In this document: one piece after another, positions 53,805 to 62,038 of the stretch | How the letters are laid out: the number at the start of each line of letters is the position of its first letter | Numbering within the stretch: the stretch's first letter is position 1 | Source of the DNA: JAJYKC01 sp035545735 | GTDB taxonomy: Bacteria > Acidobacteriota > Terriglobia > Bryobacterales > Bryobacteraceae | Direction: 5' to 3' | DNA: 64,000 nucleotides | NCBI GenBank assembly: GCA_035545735.1 | Contig: DASZXS010000027.1 | Location: 1-64,000, forward strand | The notes under the pieces: generated by a model | What the model was told of the DNA's origin: nothing | The model's database searches: none | Seen by the model: the letters and a program-made list of their open reading frames with translations, nothing else | Translations under genes and position numbers: made by a program

Positions 53805-55991
53805 ATGCGGGGGGCTTGCCACCAAGCCAAGAAGCGGGACGCCGCCGGGAACTACAATAAGGAGTTCCGAATTTCGCTGACGCCGTACTCCGGGCATCGG
53901 CACCCTATGCAAGCACAAGCTCTGCGACTGCTTCGGCAGGCTCTAGATAATAACGCTGCGCTATTCCGCGACGGGCAGTGGCCGGCAATTGCGGCGCTGG
54001 TTGAGCGACGAGCACGGCTTCTAGTCGTCCAACGAACCGGATGGGGCAAGAGCCTGGTCTATTTCCTCGCCACGCGATTGCTGCGGGATCTGGGAGCGGG
54101 ATGCACCATCTTGATCTCGCCCCTCCTTTCTCTGATGCGAAACCAGATCGCGGCCGCCGGGAGGATACGCGTCAGGGCGGAGACGATCAACTCGACAAAT
54201 GAGGCGGACTGGCCTCAGATCGAAGCGGGGCTGCATCGGAACGAAATCGATGTGCTGTTGATCTCGCCGGAGCGACTTGCCAATGACGACTTCGTGAATC
54301 GCTGCCTTCTGCCGATTGCCGGCAGGGTTGGGCTCTTCGTAGTCGACGAAGCTCATTGCATTTCCGATTGGGGCCACGACTTCCGCCCGAACTACAGAAG
54401 AATCGTCCGGATACTGAGAGCGCTTCCTCGCACGATTGCGGTCCTCGCGACCACTGCAACGGCAAATGACCGGGTTGTCGCGGACATCATCGAGCAGCTT
54501 GGGCCTCACCTCGAGGTACAACGGGGCCCGCTGACCCGCGCTAGCCTGAGTCTCCAAAACATCAGCCTCCGTTCCCAGGCGGAACGTATGGCGTGGCTTG
54601 CCAACCGTCTACGCAACCTGCCGGGCAGCGGAATCATTTACACGTTGACCGTTCGAGACTCGGAGCGGCTGGCCAGATGGCTCCAATTGCAGGGCATCGA
54701 CGCCGAAGCCTACTATGGCGCTCTGGAAACCGAGCAGCGTGAAGTTCTGGAGAATCGACTTCTCAGCAACGAGCTCAAGGTGCTGGTGGCGACCGTTGCC
54801 CTGGGCATGGGTTTCGATAAGCCTGACCTCGGATTTGTCATCCACTATCAGCGGCCGGCCTCAGTCGTGCATTATTACCAGCAAGTCGGGCGGGCTGGAC
54901 GAGCGGTCGATAACGCTTATGGCGTGCTGCTCAACGGCGACGAAGACGACGCCATCGCCGATTACTTCATACGAACTGCTTTCCCCACGCCTCAAGATGT
55001 GGAGCAGTTGCTGGGCGCAATGCGAACGGCCGGCGTCGCGCTAACGATTCCCAAGCTTCAACAGCGCGTCAATCTATCGAGAGGCAAGATCGACAGGATC
55101 CTGGACTTTCTACTCCTCGAATCGCCTGCACCCATTCAGAAGACGGAGGGCGGCTACGTTCTGAACCCGGTACGCTGGCAGATGCCAACGGACCGGATCG
55201 AACGGATCACGAACCTGCGGAGACACGAGTTGGATCGCATGCAGGCGTACGTGAACAACCGGGACTGCTTGATGCAGTTCTTGGCAGAGGAACTGAACGA
55301 TCCCGAAGCCCGAGCTTGCGGCATGTGCGTCAACTGCGTTGGGCAACTACTGCCGGAGGACATCCCGGAGGCGCTTGCTCAACAAGCGGTGGAATTCCTC
55401 GATCGGCAGGAGAACCCGATCGAACCACGAAAACAATGGCCGGCAGCCGTGACGAAGGCGGGCATGCGGGGGAGGATCGCGGCCGAGCACCAGGCGAGCG
55501 AAGGTCGGGCATTGTGCCGGTGGGGCGACCCTGGCTATGGTGAGATGGTACGCCGAGGCAAGCAGAGGGACCACCATTTCGATGATCGGCTTGTTGAAGC
55601 CGCCGCCCGATTGATCTCGAATCGATGGCGCCCCGATCCGGCGCCGACTTGGGTCACTTGCGTCCCCTCGAATCGGCACCAGGCTCTTGTTCCCGATTTT
55701 GCACGGCGGCTGGGTCAGCGCCTGGGCCTGCCATTTGTCCAGTCCATCCGCAAGGTGAGGGAGACTGAACCCCAGAAGACTCGTGCCAACAGCTTCCAAC
55801 AGGCCCAGAACCTGCACGGGGCTTTTATCGTTGAGCCTGCGGCTATACGACAGGGGCCAGTGCTGTTGGTCGATGACATGGTGGATTCGAGGTGGACCTT
55901 TGCGGTGGCATCTGCCCTGTTGCGCCAGGCCGGGAGCGGGCCGGTTTATCCATTTGCTCTGGCGGACACTTCCTCGGAAAATGGTGAGTAG
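53805..55991 (+). CDS. RecQ-family DNA helicase fused to a C-terminal phosphoribosyltransferase-like domain
   Basis: Superfamily 2 helicase of up to 728 residues. Numbered from the ATG at 53805: P-loop VVQRTGWGKS at 74-83, DEAH box with CISDWGHDFRPNYRRI at 181-200, a helicase C domain (VATVALGMGFDKPDL, QQVGRAGR), and a RecQ zinc site (Cys cluster ending CGMCVNC). The last 200 residues form a PRTase-like domain with VLLVDDMVDSRWT, a ComF-type PRPP loop lacking the usual Thr-Gly. The start is uncertain: RecQ homology begins near residue 36 (ATG at 53907). A strong AAGGAG at 53859-53864 would suit a non-ATG start at about 53871. A DprA-like gene follows 3 bp later, so the two likely act together, perhaps in defence against foreign DNA. 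Confidence 0.85.
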   Translation: MRGACHQAKKRDAAGNYNKEFRISLTPYSGHRHPMQAQALRLLRQALDNNAALFRDGQWPAIAALVERRARLLVVQRTGWGKSLVYFLATRLLRDLGAGCTILISPLLSLMRNQIAAAGRIRVRAETINSTNEADWPQIEAGLHRNEIDVLLISPERLANDDFVNRCLLPIAGRVGLFVVDEAHCISDWGHDFRPNYRRIVRILRALPRTIAVLATTATANDRVVADIIEQLGPHLEVQRGPLTRASLSLQNISLRSQAERMAWLANRLRNLPGSGIIYTLTVRDSERLARWLQLQGIDAEAYYGALETEQREVLENRLLSNELKVLVATVALGMGFDKPDLGFVIHYQRPASVVHYYQQVGRAGRAVDNAYGVLLNGDEDDAIADYFIRTAFPTPQDVEQLLGAMRTAGVALTIPKLQQRVNLSRGKIDRILDFLLLESPAPIQKTEGGYVLNPVRWQMPTDRIERITNLRRHELDRMQAYVNNRDCLMQFLAEELNDPEARACGMCVNCVGQLLPEDIPEALAQQAVEFLDRQENPIEPRKQWPAAVTKAGMRGRIAAEHQASEGRALCRWGDPGYGEMVRRGKQRDHHFDDRLVEAAARLISNRWRPDPAPTWVTCVPSNRHQALVPDFARRLGQRLGLPFVQSIRKVRETEPQKTRANSFQQAQNLHGAFIVEPAAIRQGPVLLVDDMVDSRWTFAVASALLRQAGSGPVYPFALADTSSENGE

Positions 55992-55994
55992 GAC

Positions 55995-57335
55995 ATGGAT
56001 TTGGAGTCGACTCTGACACCTGATACGCAAGCGGTGCTCCTCCTTTGTGGGGAGCTTGGCCAGCGTGGTGGTAACGGTCTGAAGCCGCTTGGACTCCGCC
56101 AATACAACATACTCGCGAATTGGCTGAAAACAGAGGGCTTGCGGCCAGGCGATCTCCTAACACCGGACGGACGGACGAAACTCAGCGGACTTCAAACCGC
56201 GGAAGTGAATCCCGATCGGATTACTCCACTGCTCGAACGCGGCGCTGCGTTGGCGTTGGTCGTGGAGCGATGGGAGAGAAGCGGCCTCTGGGTCATCAGT
56301 CGGAGCGACGCCACGTATCCGGAACGTCTGAAACGGTACCTTGGGCAGGCCGCCCCTCCAATTCTCTATGGGGTTGGTTCGAAGAGCTTGCTCAATCGCA
56401 GGGGGCTTGCCGTAGTCGGGTCGCGCGACCGATCGGACGAGGACGGGGATTTCGCGCGACGGGTTGGCGAGCATTGCGCCCAGGAGGGCATCGCGATTAT
56501 TTCGGGCGCCGCGAAGGGCATTGACCGCGATGCCATGGTCGGTGCTCTCGAAAGAGGCGGCTGGGCACTGGGCGTCCTTGCCGAGGGCCTCGCGAAGACA
56601 GCTACTTCCGGTCAATACCGGTCGGGATTGGTAAGTGATCATCTGACCCTTGTGTCACCTTTCGATCCGGACTCACGCTGGTTTGCCTACACCGCGATGG
56701 AGCGGAACAAACTTCTGTATGGCCTCAGCGATGCCGCATTGGTTGTTGCCAGTTCCGCTGAGTCCGGGGGCACCTGGGCAGGAGCGACCGAAGCCCTTCA
56801 GATTGGTCGGGTAAAGGTGTTCGTAAAATCCACCGGTGTTGTGGCTCCCGGCAATCCGAAGCTTGTGCGCATGGGCGGGGTTCCATTTCCCGAGGAGCCG
56901 TGGACAGACCTTGGCGTTCTCTTAACGGCTCCAGAAGACAAGACTGGCAAGTTGTTTTCGCCAACGCCTCCGCTGCCCGCCTCGACAGAACGGACCGAGG
57001 ATGCGCCGGTAATCACTACGGCGGACGTCGGCCCCACAGCATTGGCGATCGCCCCCCCAGCGGACGAGCCGGCCAACAAGCCGGCTGTCCTGGCAAACGG
57101 CGGACCCACCAGCGACGCCTACGCTTTAGTGGTCGACGCAATCCTGTCACTGCTAAAGGAACCGCAAGCCGATGAATGGCTCGCAGAGAGAATGTGTGTG
57201 CGCGTGGCACAGGTCAAGGATTGGCTGGATCGAGGTGTCCGAGAGGGCAAGATCGTAAAACTGAAGAAGCCAGTGCGCTACGTTATACACACGCCCACTC
57301 TCTTCAATATGTCCGCCCAGCATCAAGGAGACTGA
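55995..57335 (+). CDS. DprA-like Rossmann-fold protein with C-terminal winged helix
   Basis: 446-residue protein of the DprA/Smf-LOG superfamily. The Rossmann core spans about 130-300: GLAVVGSRDRSDEDGDFA, ISGAAKGIDRDAM, GGWALGVLAEGLAK and ERNKLLYGLSDAALVVASS. A Pro/Ala-rich linker (about 315-370) leads to a winged-helix region at the C-terminus (ADEWLAERMCVRVAQVKDWL). It differs from housekeeping DprA by a longer N-terminal helical region and its tight pairing with a RecQ-PRTase gene rather than topA. This pairing suggests single-strand DNA sensing in a defence module. Function is inferred. Confidence 0.82.
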   Translation: MDLESTLTPDTQAVLLLCGELGQRGGNGLKPLGLRQYNILANWLKTEGLRPGDLLTPDGRTKLSGLQTAEVNPDRITPLLERGAALALVVERWERSGLWVISRSDATYPERLKRYLGQAAPPILYGVGSKSLLNRRGLAVVGSRDRSDEDGDFARRVGEHCAQEGIAIISGAAKGIDRDAMVGALERGGWALGVLAEGLAKTATSGQYRSGLVSDHLTLVSPFDPDSRWFAYTAMERNKLLYGLSDAALVVASSAESGGTWAGATEALQIGRVKVFVKSTGVVAPGNPKLVRMGGVPFPEEPWTDLGVLLTAPEDKTGKLFSPTPPLPASTERTEDAPVITTADVGPTALAIAPPADEPANKPAVLANGGPTSDAYALVVDAILSLLKEPQADEWLAERMCVRVAQVKDWLDRGVREGKIVKLKKPVRYVIHTPTLFNMSAQHQGD

Positions 57336-57353
57336 CCTCTCCGCCCTACTAAT

Positions 57354-57473
57354 GTGCCTGACATCTGGTTCACTGCGGACTTTCATCTCGGGCTTCAGAA
57401 TATCATCCGCTACTGCAACAGGCCCTTCGCAACCGTGTCGGAGATGGACGATGAGATCCTGGCGCGCCTGAAT
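57354..57473 (+). pseudogene. 5' fragment of a calcineurin-like metallophosphoesterase gene
   Basis: From a GTG at 57354 about 40 codons match the N-terminus of a metallophosphoesterase (PDIWFTADFHLG, NIIRYCNRPFATV, MDDEILARLN), including the first metal motif as D-F-H where D-x-H is expected. Similarity stops after codon 40. The frame continues with unrelated residues to a stop at 57570-57572, inside the opposite-strand SagB-like gene. The catalytic remainder is missing, so the gene is broken. It lies 18 bp after the DprA-like gene and may once have been its third partner. Confidence 0.7.
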
Positions 57474-57492
57474 GTGTGCGTCGTCTGGCGTT

Positions 57493-58533
57493 TCAAGGCT
57501 GGCGGTCATCGCTATACCCGAAAGCCAGGCAGTGCATGGGAACGCGCCAACCGCCGGTCTGACAGCCGGTGATTGGCGTCGCATGCCGTTCAGCGATGGC
57601 GGCGGACAAGAACGATCGCAAGCCGTGTGCGCCGCCGAACGCGATCAGTCTTTGCGCGACGATGCCGGCGCCGGTCATCCAGCGGCGCAGCGCCGAAGGC
57701 CGCGGATCCTGGGTGAATAGAGCCCGCGTGTCGACCGATAGCAACAACGCGAACGCGCACCCCTCGACATATCTTTGTCCAATCAGCATTCGCGCCAGAG
57801 CGGACTCCAGGTCCGGCGCCTGGTTCCGCCGGATCTCGTGGGTGCCGTGCGAGGCAGGATCGTACACGTAAACGCCGGGCTCAAGCGTTCCCGCTCGCAG
57901 TACGATCAGGTGATAGAGCGCCGCGGATAATGCGGCCTGCGGCGGCAAACATGCCAGCCCCCGGTAAAGCAGAGAGGAAAGAACCGGCGGTTCTACCAGC
58001 CTGCCGTTGAATTTCCGGCAGGTTCGCCTGCCGTAGAGAACTCCGGCCAGCGGCGCCGGAGGAAACTTCGCCGGCGCGGGGAGCGGCTGAAATGCCGGCG
58101 GATTCGCACAGTCTTTCTGTGGGTCCGTCCACTGGCCGCCACCGCTTCGCGCGCGCTCGTCGAGCGACTGCGCCAGGAATTCGAACGCCAGCTTGCAGTC
58201 TAACCGCTCCCATGGTTCGAGGCCCCGGTCGATTGTGCCGCTCTTTTGTGAATCGACAAACAATAGGTCGCGCAGGCGGGCCAGGGTAGCCTCGACGACC
58301 GGCGTCGGGAGACCGCTGAACGCAGCCGCGCTCGCCACCATCTCTTCCGTTGTAAACTCTTCTTCGCTCACATCGTTCAGCCAGCCTGCGAGCCAGAACT
58401 CGTCCGGGACCAGCGCAGACGTCTGATTGGAAAGCGGGTCCCGCGCCGTAAAACTCATCGGCCTCTCAAGCCCTGTAGATTGCCAACCGAAAGATAACGC
58501 GTGGTTTACGCGATAGCGGCTATCTATATCCAT
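57493..58533 (-). CDS. SagB/nitroreductase-like oxidoreductase with N-terminal helical domain
   Basis: 346-residue protein. Residues about 40-100 look like a small winged-helix or helical domain; the nitroreductase-like domain covers about 160-340. It retains the N-terminal flavin-phosphate motif (Arg169-Arg170-Thr-Cys-Arg173-Lys-Phe) and GVYVYDPASH, but where SagB proteins have a PSGGA loop it reads LPPQAALSAALYHLIV. It probably pairs with the neighbouring SagB-like protein, which has the opposite pattern. In characterised RiPP systems SagB enzymes oxidise azolines to azoles with FMN; substrate here is unknown. Last gene of the minus-strand arm; its start overlaps the previous gene by 14 bp. 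Confidence 0.75.
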   Translation of the reverse strand: MDIDSRYRVNHALSFGWQSTGLERPMSFTARDPLSNQTSALVPDEFWLAGWLNDVSEEEFTTEEMVASAAAFSGLPTPVVEATLARLRDLLFVDSQKSGTIDRGLEPWERLDCKLAFEFLAQSLDERARSGGGQWTDPQKDCANPPAFQPLPAPAKFPPAPLAGVLYGRRTCRKFNGRLVEPPVLSSLLYRGLACLPPQAALSAALYHLIVLRAGTLEPGVYVYDPASHGTHEIRRNQAPDLESALARMLIGQRYVEGCAFALLLSVDTRALFTQDPRPSALRRWMTGAGIVAQRLIAFGGAHGLRSFLSAAIAERHATPITGCQTGGWRVPMHCLAFGYSDDRQP

Positions 58534-59623
58534 TGCGGTGCCCCTCGCAGTCGCCCGGGTTTCGTTCTCCCAGGGCCATACCGGCCAGAACAGGTTCCCG
58601 AAATGGCGGCAGCCCCAGGAGTGCGCCGGCGCGCTCGAAATCTCCGGCCAGTTGGACCCGGTATTTTAAGCCTTCCGAGTCGCACGCCAGCCCCATATTG
58701 CCGATCGCGTGTCCCAGGTCCAGCATCGTCACGCAAACCGACGTCGGCTCGCGATATCTCCACATCACACGTTCAGGCAATGCCGTCAACACCAGGATGA
58801 GGGGCGGGGCGGAATCCGGAAACAGGCACGCGCTCAGAGCCCGGGCATCGCTTGGCAACAGGTCGAGCGCGTGGCGCCGCGTGGAATAGTGATAGACGCC
58901 GAAGTCGAGCCCGGCGACGGATAAGGCTACGACGTAGCATTCGAGCGGATGGCGTGCCCCGCCCGAGGGATAGGTCTTCAACACCAACTCTTTCTGTACC
59001 TGGTCGCCGATCGTTCCGATGACGCCGAAAGTCAGGTGAAGAAACCGAGCCAGCCACTCCAAGTCGACCGGCTCGCCGCGGGGCGTCGCCGGTTCGTACC
59101 GGATCGGTGGCCCGGATTCGCCGCCTCCCGGCGAAAGAGCCACTGTCCCCAGCGGTTCTTTGCAGTCTTTATAGATGTCCGGAAGCTCTTGCTCCGAAAT
59201 ATACGACTCCATGAGCAGGGCTTCGGTCTCCAGCGTTTCCGGACGGCCATAGTCGAGGTACGTGAGGTTGTTTTTCGCCAGCAATAATTGATGGCTCAGC
59301 GAAGCGCCCACATCGTTTAGGAGGCGGCCGCGGCCTTCCTCTTCCGGTGGACCGGGATCGGTTTGCAGCAGACCCTTCGCGATCGCATCGCGCATGAACG
59401 CGCTGGCATCCTCGGCGCTCGGGCCGCGCGCGCTGAGTTGGCGAACGTAATCTTCCATCAGGATCCAGTCGCTCGCCAGATGCAGGGCCTGCAGCGCGGC
59501 GCAGCTAAGCAGTTCGAACCGCGCGTTCCCTCGCAGGCTTTCCAAAACCATGCGCCGTTGCGGATCTTCCGCCGTGACCAAATCGTAATGGACGTGAATT
59601 GCCGGGTCGACCCGGATCCTCAT
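58520..59623 (-). CDS. SagB/nitroreductase-like oxidoreductase, second paralogue
   Basis: 367 residues from the ATG at 59623, which overlaps the methyltransferase stop (ATGA); the open frame extends further but lies inside that gene. The N-terminal 90 residues are helical. The nitroreductase domain (about 175-365) contains the SagB-type YPSGGARHPLECYVV loop at 218-232 and FGVYHYSTRRHALDLLP, but lacks the N-terminal RRS-x-R-x-F flavin motif, reading GPPIRYEPATPRG instead. It is therefore complementary to the downstream SagB-like protein, and a heterodimer sharing FMN is a reasonable guess. Confidence 0.77.
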   Translation of the reverse strand: MRIRVDPAIHVHYDLVTAEDPQRRMVLESLRGNARFELLSCAALQALHLASDWILMEDYVRQLSARGPSAEDASAFMRDAIAKGLLQTDPGPPEEEGRGRLLNDVGASLSHQLLLAKNNLTYLDYGRPETLETEALLMESYISEQELPDIYKDCKEPLGTVALSPGGGESGPPIRYEPATPRGEPVDLEWLARFLHLTFGVIGTIGDQVQKELVLKTYPSGGARHPLECYVVALSVAGLDFGVYHYSTRRHALDLLPSDARALSACLFPDSAPPLILVLTALPERVMWRYREPTSVCVTMLDLGHAIGNMGLACDSEGLKYRVQLAGDFERAGALLGLPPFREPVLAGMALGERNPGDCEGHRNGYR

Positions 59624-60825
59624 GGCCGGCTCGCACCGTCGGCCGCCGGGCGAACGCTTGCGAAGGATCGCGGCGCGGCGTAGCGGAATGTCATTTGAAC
59701 CGGCTGTCCCACCCGAACCGAGGGGCGGTCCGCCATGGCCCAAACCGCCGTTCCCCAGGAGCAGTCCGGCCGGCACGAAGCCGGGTCGGTGGAAAGCCGC
59801 GTCTCGGAGTCGAGATCCAGCTCCCAAAACACAACGATGCCGCTCAGCGTCCCGGGCGCGGTCACCATGGCGGTTCGATTCGACTCCAGGGGGAACGCCG
59901 GTTCTCGCGCGAGATCGATTTCAATCAGTTCCGTGGATGCAGTGAGGAAGCGCCAATGAGCCGCGTCCTCGGCCTTCACCGTGAATGCGGGTGAGCGGTC
60001 CCTGCCTGCGTCGCACAGGGCGAGAAAGTCCATCCCGTAGAGGCGGGCCCAGTGATCCGCGGTGCGGCGATCCACCCAGTGGCGCGCCACCAGGGATTCC
60101 GGCAGTTCCACGGCGCGGCCAAAGAGCCTCAACTTTCGCGGCGCCAGGCGCGCACCGGGCACAAGCAGCCGCTTTACGGCGTCCGCGGTGTACTCCAGAA
60201 TGCGCTCCGACAAAGGGTCGGTACCGAGAAGTTCTCCGGTGAGCACGTGCGCCCGCTCCGGAAGAGAAATAGCCGTCGAATGGCCGCGGATCAGCGTGAT
60301 GCGATCGGCGACGCCGTTTCGCTCGAACATCGCGGCCGCAACGTCGGCGATGGCGGTCCGTTCCACGGCGTACACCCGCGCCGCGCCCGCCCTCGCCGCC
60401 GCGATTGCAAGCACCCCGGTCCCGGTGCCCAGATCGAGCACGATGTCGCCCGGCCTGACGACGCGTTGGATCGCCTGAATAAAAAGTTGAGTGCGGGTCC
60501 AATCGGCGATCATGCCGATGTGTGGCTCAAGATAACCAAAGCCGTGGTCAGAAAGGGAAGATCCCTGTTCATCTTCCCCGGCAACCAGCACGCCAGCGCC
60601 AATAAGCGCCAGAATCTGAGCACACCCATCCATCCAGTCACACCCGGAGGGCGCGGGTAGAGAGCCCAACAGCTCGCCGGCCGTGCATGGGAGCCGGGAG
60701 AACGCCGCCAGTAGCTCCTTCCGGCACTCGACGGCGTCGTGACCGCCTTCCACGGTCATTTCGTCGTTCTTAACCGTAATGCGGAACTCGGACGCGAGCC
60801 GCACGACGGTATCTCGGGTAATCAA
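59620..60825 (-). CDS. PRMT-type (protein arginine methyltransferase-like) SAM enzyme with RRE-like N-terminus
   Basis: 401 residues. Residues 1-85 resemble a PqqD/RRE-like winged helix (strand RITVKNDEMTVEGG, helices, then ILALIGAGVLV). The rest matches the PRMT fold throughout: LEPHIGMIADWTRT at 99-112, SAM motif VLDLGTGTGVLAIAAARAGA at about 129-148, AVERT, double-E loop with Glu198 and Glu207 (TGELLGTDPLSERIL), LYGMDF, and a THW-loop equivalent reading CSW at 355-357 in the C-terminal barrel. It should transfer methyl groups, plausibly to Arg, but the changed THW loop leaves the acceptor open. First of three overlapping minus-strand genes. Confidence 0.8.
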   Translation of the reverse strand: MITRDTVVRLASEFRITVKNDEMTVEGGHDAVECRKELLAAFSRLPCTAGELLGSLPAPSGCDWMDGCAQILALIGAGVLVAGEDEQGSSLSDHGFGYLEPHIGMIADWTRTQLFIQAIQRVVRPGDIVLDLGTGTGVLAIAAARAGAARVYAVERTAIADVAAAMFERNGVADRITLIRGHSTAISLPERAHVLTGELLGTDPLSERILEYTADAVKRLLVPGARLAPRKLRLFGRAVELPESLVARHWVDRRTADHWARLYGMDFLALCDAGRDRSPAFTVKAEDAAHWRFLTASTELIEIDLAREPAFPLESNRTAMVTAPGTLSGIVVFWELDLDSETRLSTDPASCRPDCSWGTAVWAMADRPSVRVGQPVQMTFRYAAPRSFASVRPAADGASRP

Positions 60826-60902
60826 AGTCTCCAGGCTTTATCGAGGCGGCATATGTGCAAAATTCGATTGTGGCCGCTTTGCTGTTCGAGCGCCGATGAA
60901 CG

Positions 60903-61211
60903 CTAGTGCTTGCCGTTGAATACGCCGACGATTGTCAGGTCCTGGCCTTCACCGGCCTGCCAGCCATGGTTCCCGCCGGCCGGTATGACCACCACATCGC
61001 CGGCCGAGACGTTCCGTGCACCGGTTCCCGTCAGCTTTCCGCTGCCCGCGGTCACAACGTAGCTGGACGCCACTTTGTGTTGGTGTTCCGGAATGCTCCC
61101 ACCCGCCTTGATCACAGACCGTAGGACCTCCATGTCCGCGTTTTGCTCGAGTGCTTCCATGGTTGTTCCGTGTGTTCCTTCGAGCGCTTTTCCTTCCAGC
61201 ATCCTTGACAT
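60903..61211 (-). CDS. small cupin-domain protein
   Basis: 102-residue single-domain cupin. Motif 1 is GGSIPEHQHKVASSYVVTAG (His-x-His kept, the usual Glu replaced by Ser); motif 2 is GDVVVIPAGGNHGW. The open frame reaches 61241, but AGGAG (61220-61216) seven bases before the ATG at 61211 fixes the start. It is the first gene of the minus-strand arm, 77 bp before the PRMT-like gene. It may bind a metal or a small ligand, or be a target of the cluster's enzymes. Confidence 0.8.
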   Translation of the reverse strand: MSRMLEGKALEGTHGTTMEALEQNADMEVLRSVIKAGGSIPEHQHKVASSYVVTAGSGKLTGTGARNVSAGDVVVIPAGGNHGWQAGEGQDLTIVGVFNGKH

Positions 61212-61270
61212 AATTCTCCTTTTTTTCTCCGAATTTTGCATAGCCTGACGGCTTGCGCTTTGTATTTTCG

Positions 61271-61299
61271 AGAATACTCGGTCACCTCTTCGAGCGCAA
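61271..61299 (-). promoter_or_regulatory. possible promoter of the cupin-PRMT-SagB arm
   Basis: On the minus strand TTGCGC (61299-61294, 3-4 of 6) and TATTCT (61276-61271, 4 of 6) are 17 bp apart, about 60 bp before the cupin start. It lies back to back with the plus-strand promoter at 61346-61374. Confidence 0.35.
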
Positions 61300-61345
61300 G
61301 TGGTAATTCACGCCAACGCTATTACAATCCGCACTTTAATCTGCG

Positions 61346-61374
61346 TTGACACACTTTCTCCCCGCGCATATACT
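61346..61374 (+). promoter_or_regulatory. strong sigma-70-type promoter of the methyltransferase-GCS2-radical SAM arm
   Basis: Perfect TTGACA (61346-61351), 17 bp spacer and TATACT (61369-61374, 5 of 6). Transcription would begin near 61381, only 10-16 bases before the first usable start codon. The mRNA would be nearly leaderless, and no ribosome-binding sequence is seen. Confidence 0.72.
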
Positions 61375-61396
61375 GTGCTAATAGCTTGGCGTGTTA

Positions 61397-62038
61397 ATGA
61401 TTACATCGGGCCAATTTAACACAATTCGTTGGGCAAATCTCGATCTTTTTGTAACTCATCAGACATTTATTCCGCGTAAATCTTCTCTTGGTTTCCTTGA
61501 AGTTGCCGATGAAATTCTGAATGTTCCTTGTCCGCCCCGGATTCTGATCGACATGTGCTGCGGATCGGGAGCTCTTGGCATTGCGGTGTATCGATCACGC
61601 CCCGAATTCTTCGACTCGGTGCTGTTCCTCGATTCGAGTCCGGACGCCGTGCTTTCGGCCGAAGCCAACCGCGCGGCGCATCGGGTGCCGGGCCGGGTTC
61701 TGCTCTGGCGGGCCGGTGAACCTCTCCCTGTGTCCGCGCCGGCGGCGGTCATTTGCAATCCACCTTTTCTCGATGAGTTGTCCTCCGAGAACCTCCCCGA
61801 CTGGGAGCGCTCCTGCGTAAGCTGTGCGTCCGATGGATTTTCGGTCATCGCCGATTGTTTGAGATCGATTGGTAAATCGAAACATTCGCTGTTGTTGAAG
61901 TGTCTGCCGGCGCAGTTGGCGGCGGTCCGGCCGCTTCTGGAGTCCGGCGGATGCAGTTGCCTTCGGCTTACCGCCTCCTCCGAAGACGCCGTCATTTCGG
62001 CGTGGTCGCCCGGCGGAAGATTTGAGCGCTCCGCATGA
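61397..62038 (+). CDS. PrmC/HemK-like SAM-dependent methyltransferase
   Basis: 213 residues from the ATG at 61397 (an in-frame GTG at 61391 is an alternative). It has the PrmC-type approach motif FIPRKSSLGFLEVA, SAM motif LIDMCCGSGALGIAV and the NPPF active-site motif in ICNPPFLDE, which in PrmC/PrmB binds the amide nitrogen of glutamine. The large N-terminal domain of PrmC is absent, so the target differs. The first 140 bp of the gene have about 38% GC, far below the surroundings. Its stop overlaps the next start (ATGA). Confidence 0.8.
   Translation: MITSGQFNTIRWANLDLFVTHQTFIPRKSSLGFLEVADEILNVPCPPRILIDMCCGSGALGIAVYRSRPEFFDSVLFLDSSPDAVLSAEANRAAHRVPGRVLLWRAGEPLPVSAPAAVICNPPFLDELSSENLPDWERSCVSCASDGFSVIADCLRSIGKSKHSLLLKCLPAQLAAVRPLLESGGCSCLRLTASSEDAVISAWSPGGRFERSA

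Noticed and set aside
59624..59827. Longer start for the second SagB-like protein
   Set aside because: The extension lies inside the PRMT-like gene and is Gly/Arg-rich without domain similarity; the ATGA overlap at 59620-59623 is a better start.
60853..60906. 17-codon plus-strand frame with three Cys as a possible precursor peptide
   Set aside because: No ribosome site, on the opposite strand to the neighbouring genes, overlaps the cupin stop, and has no leader-core layout.
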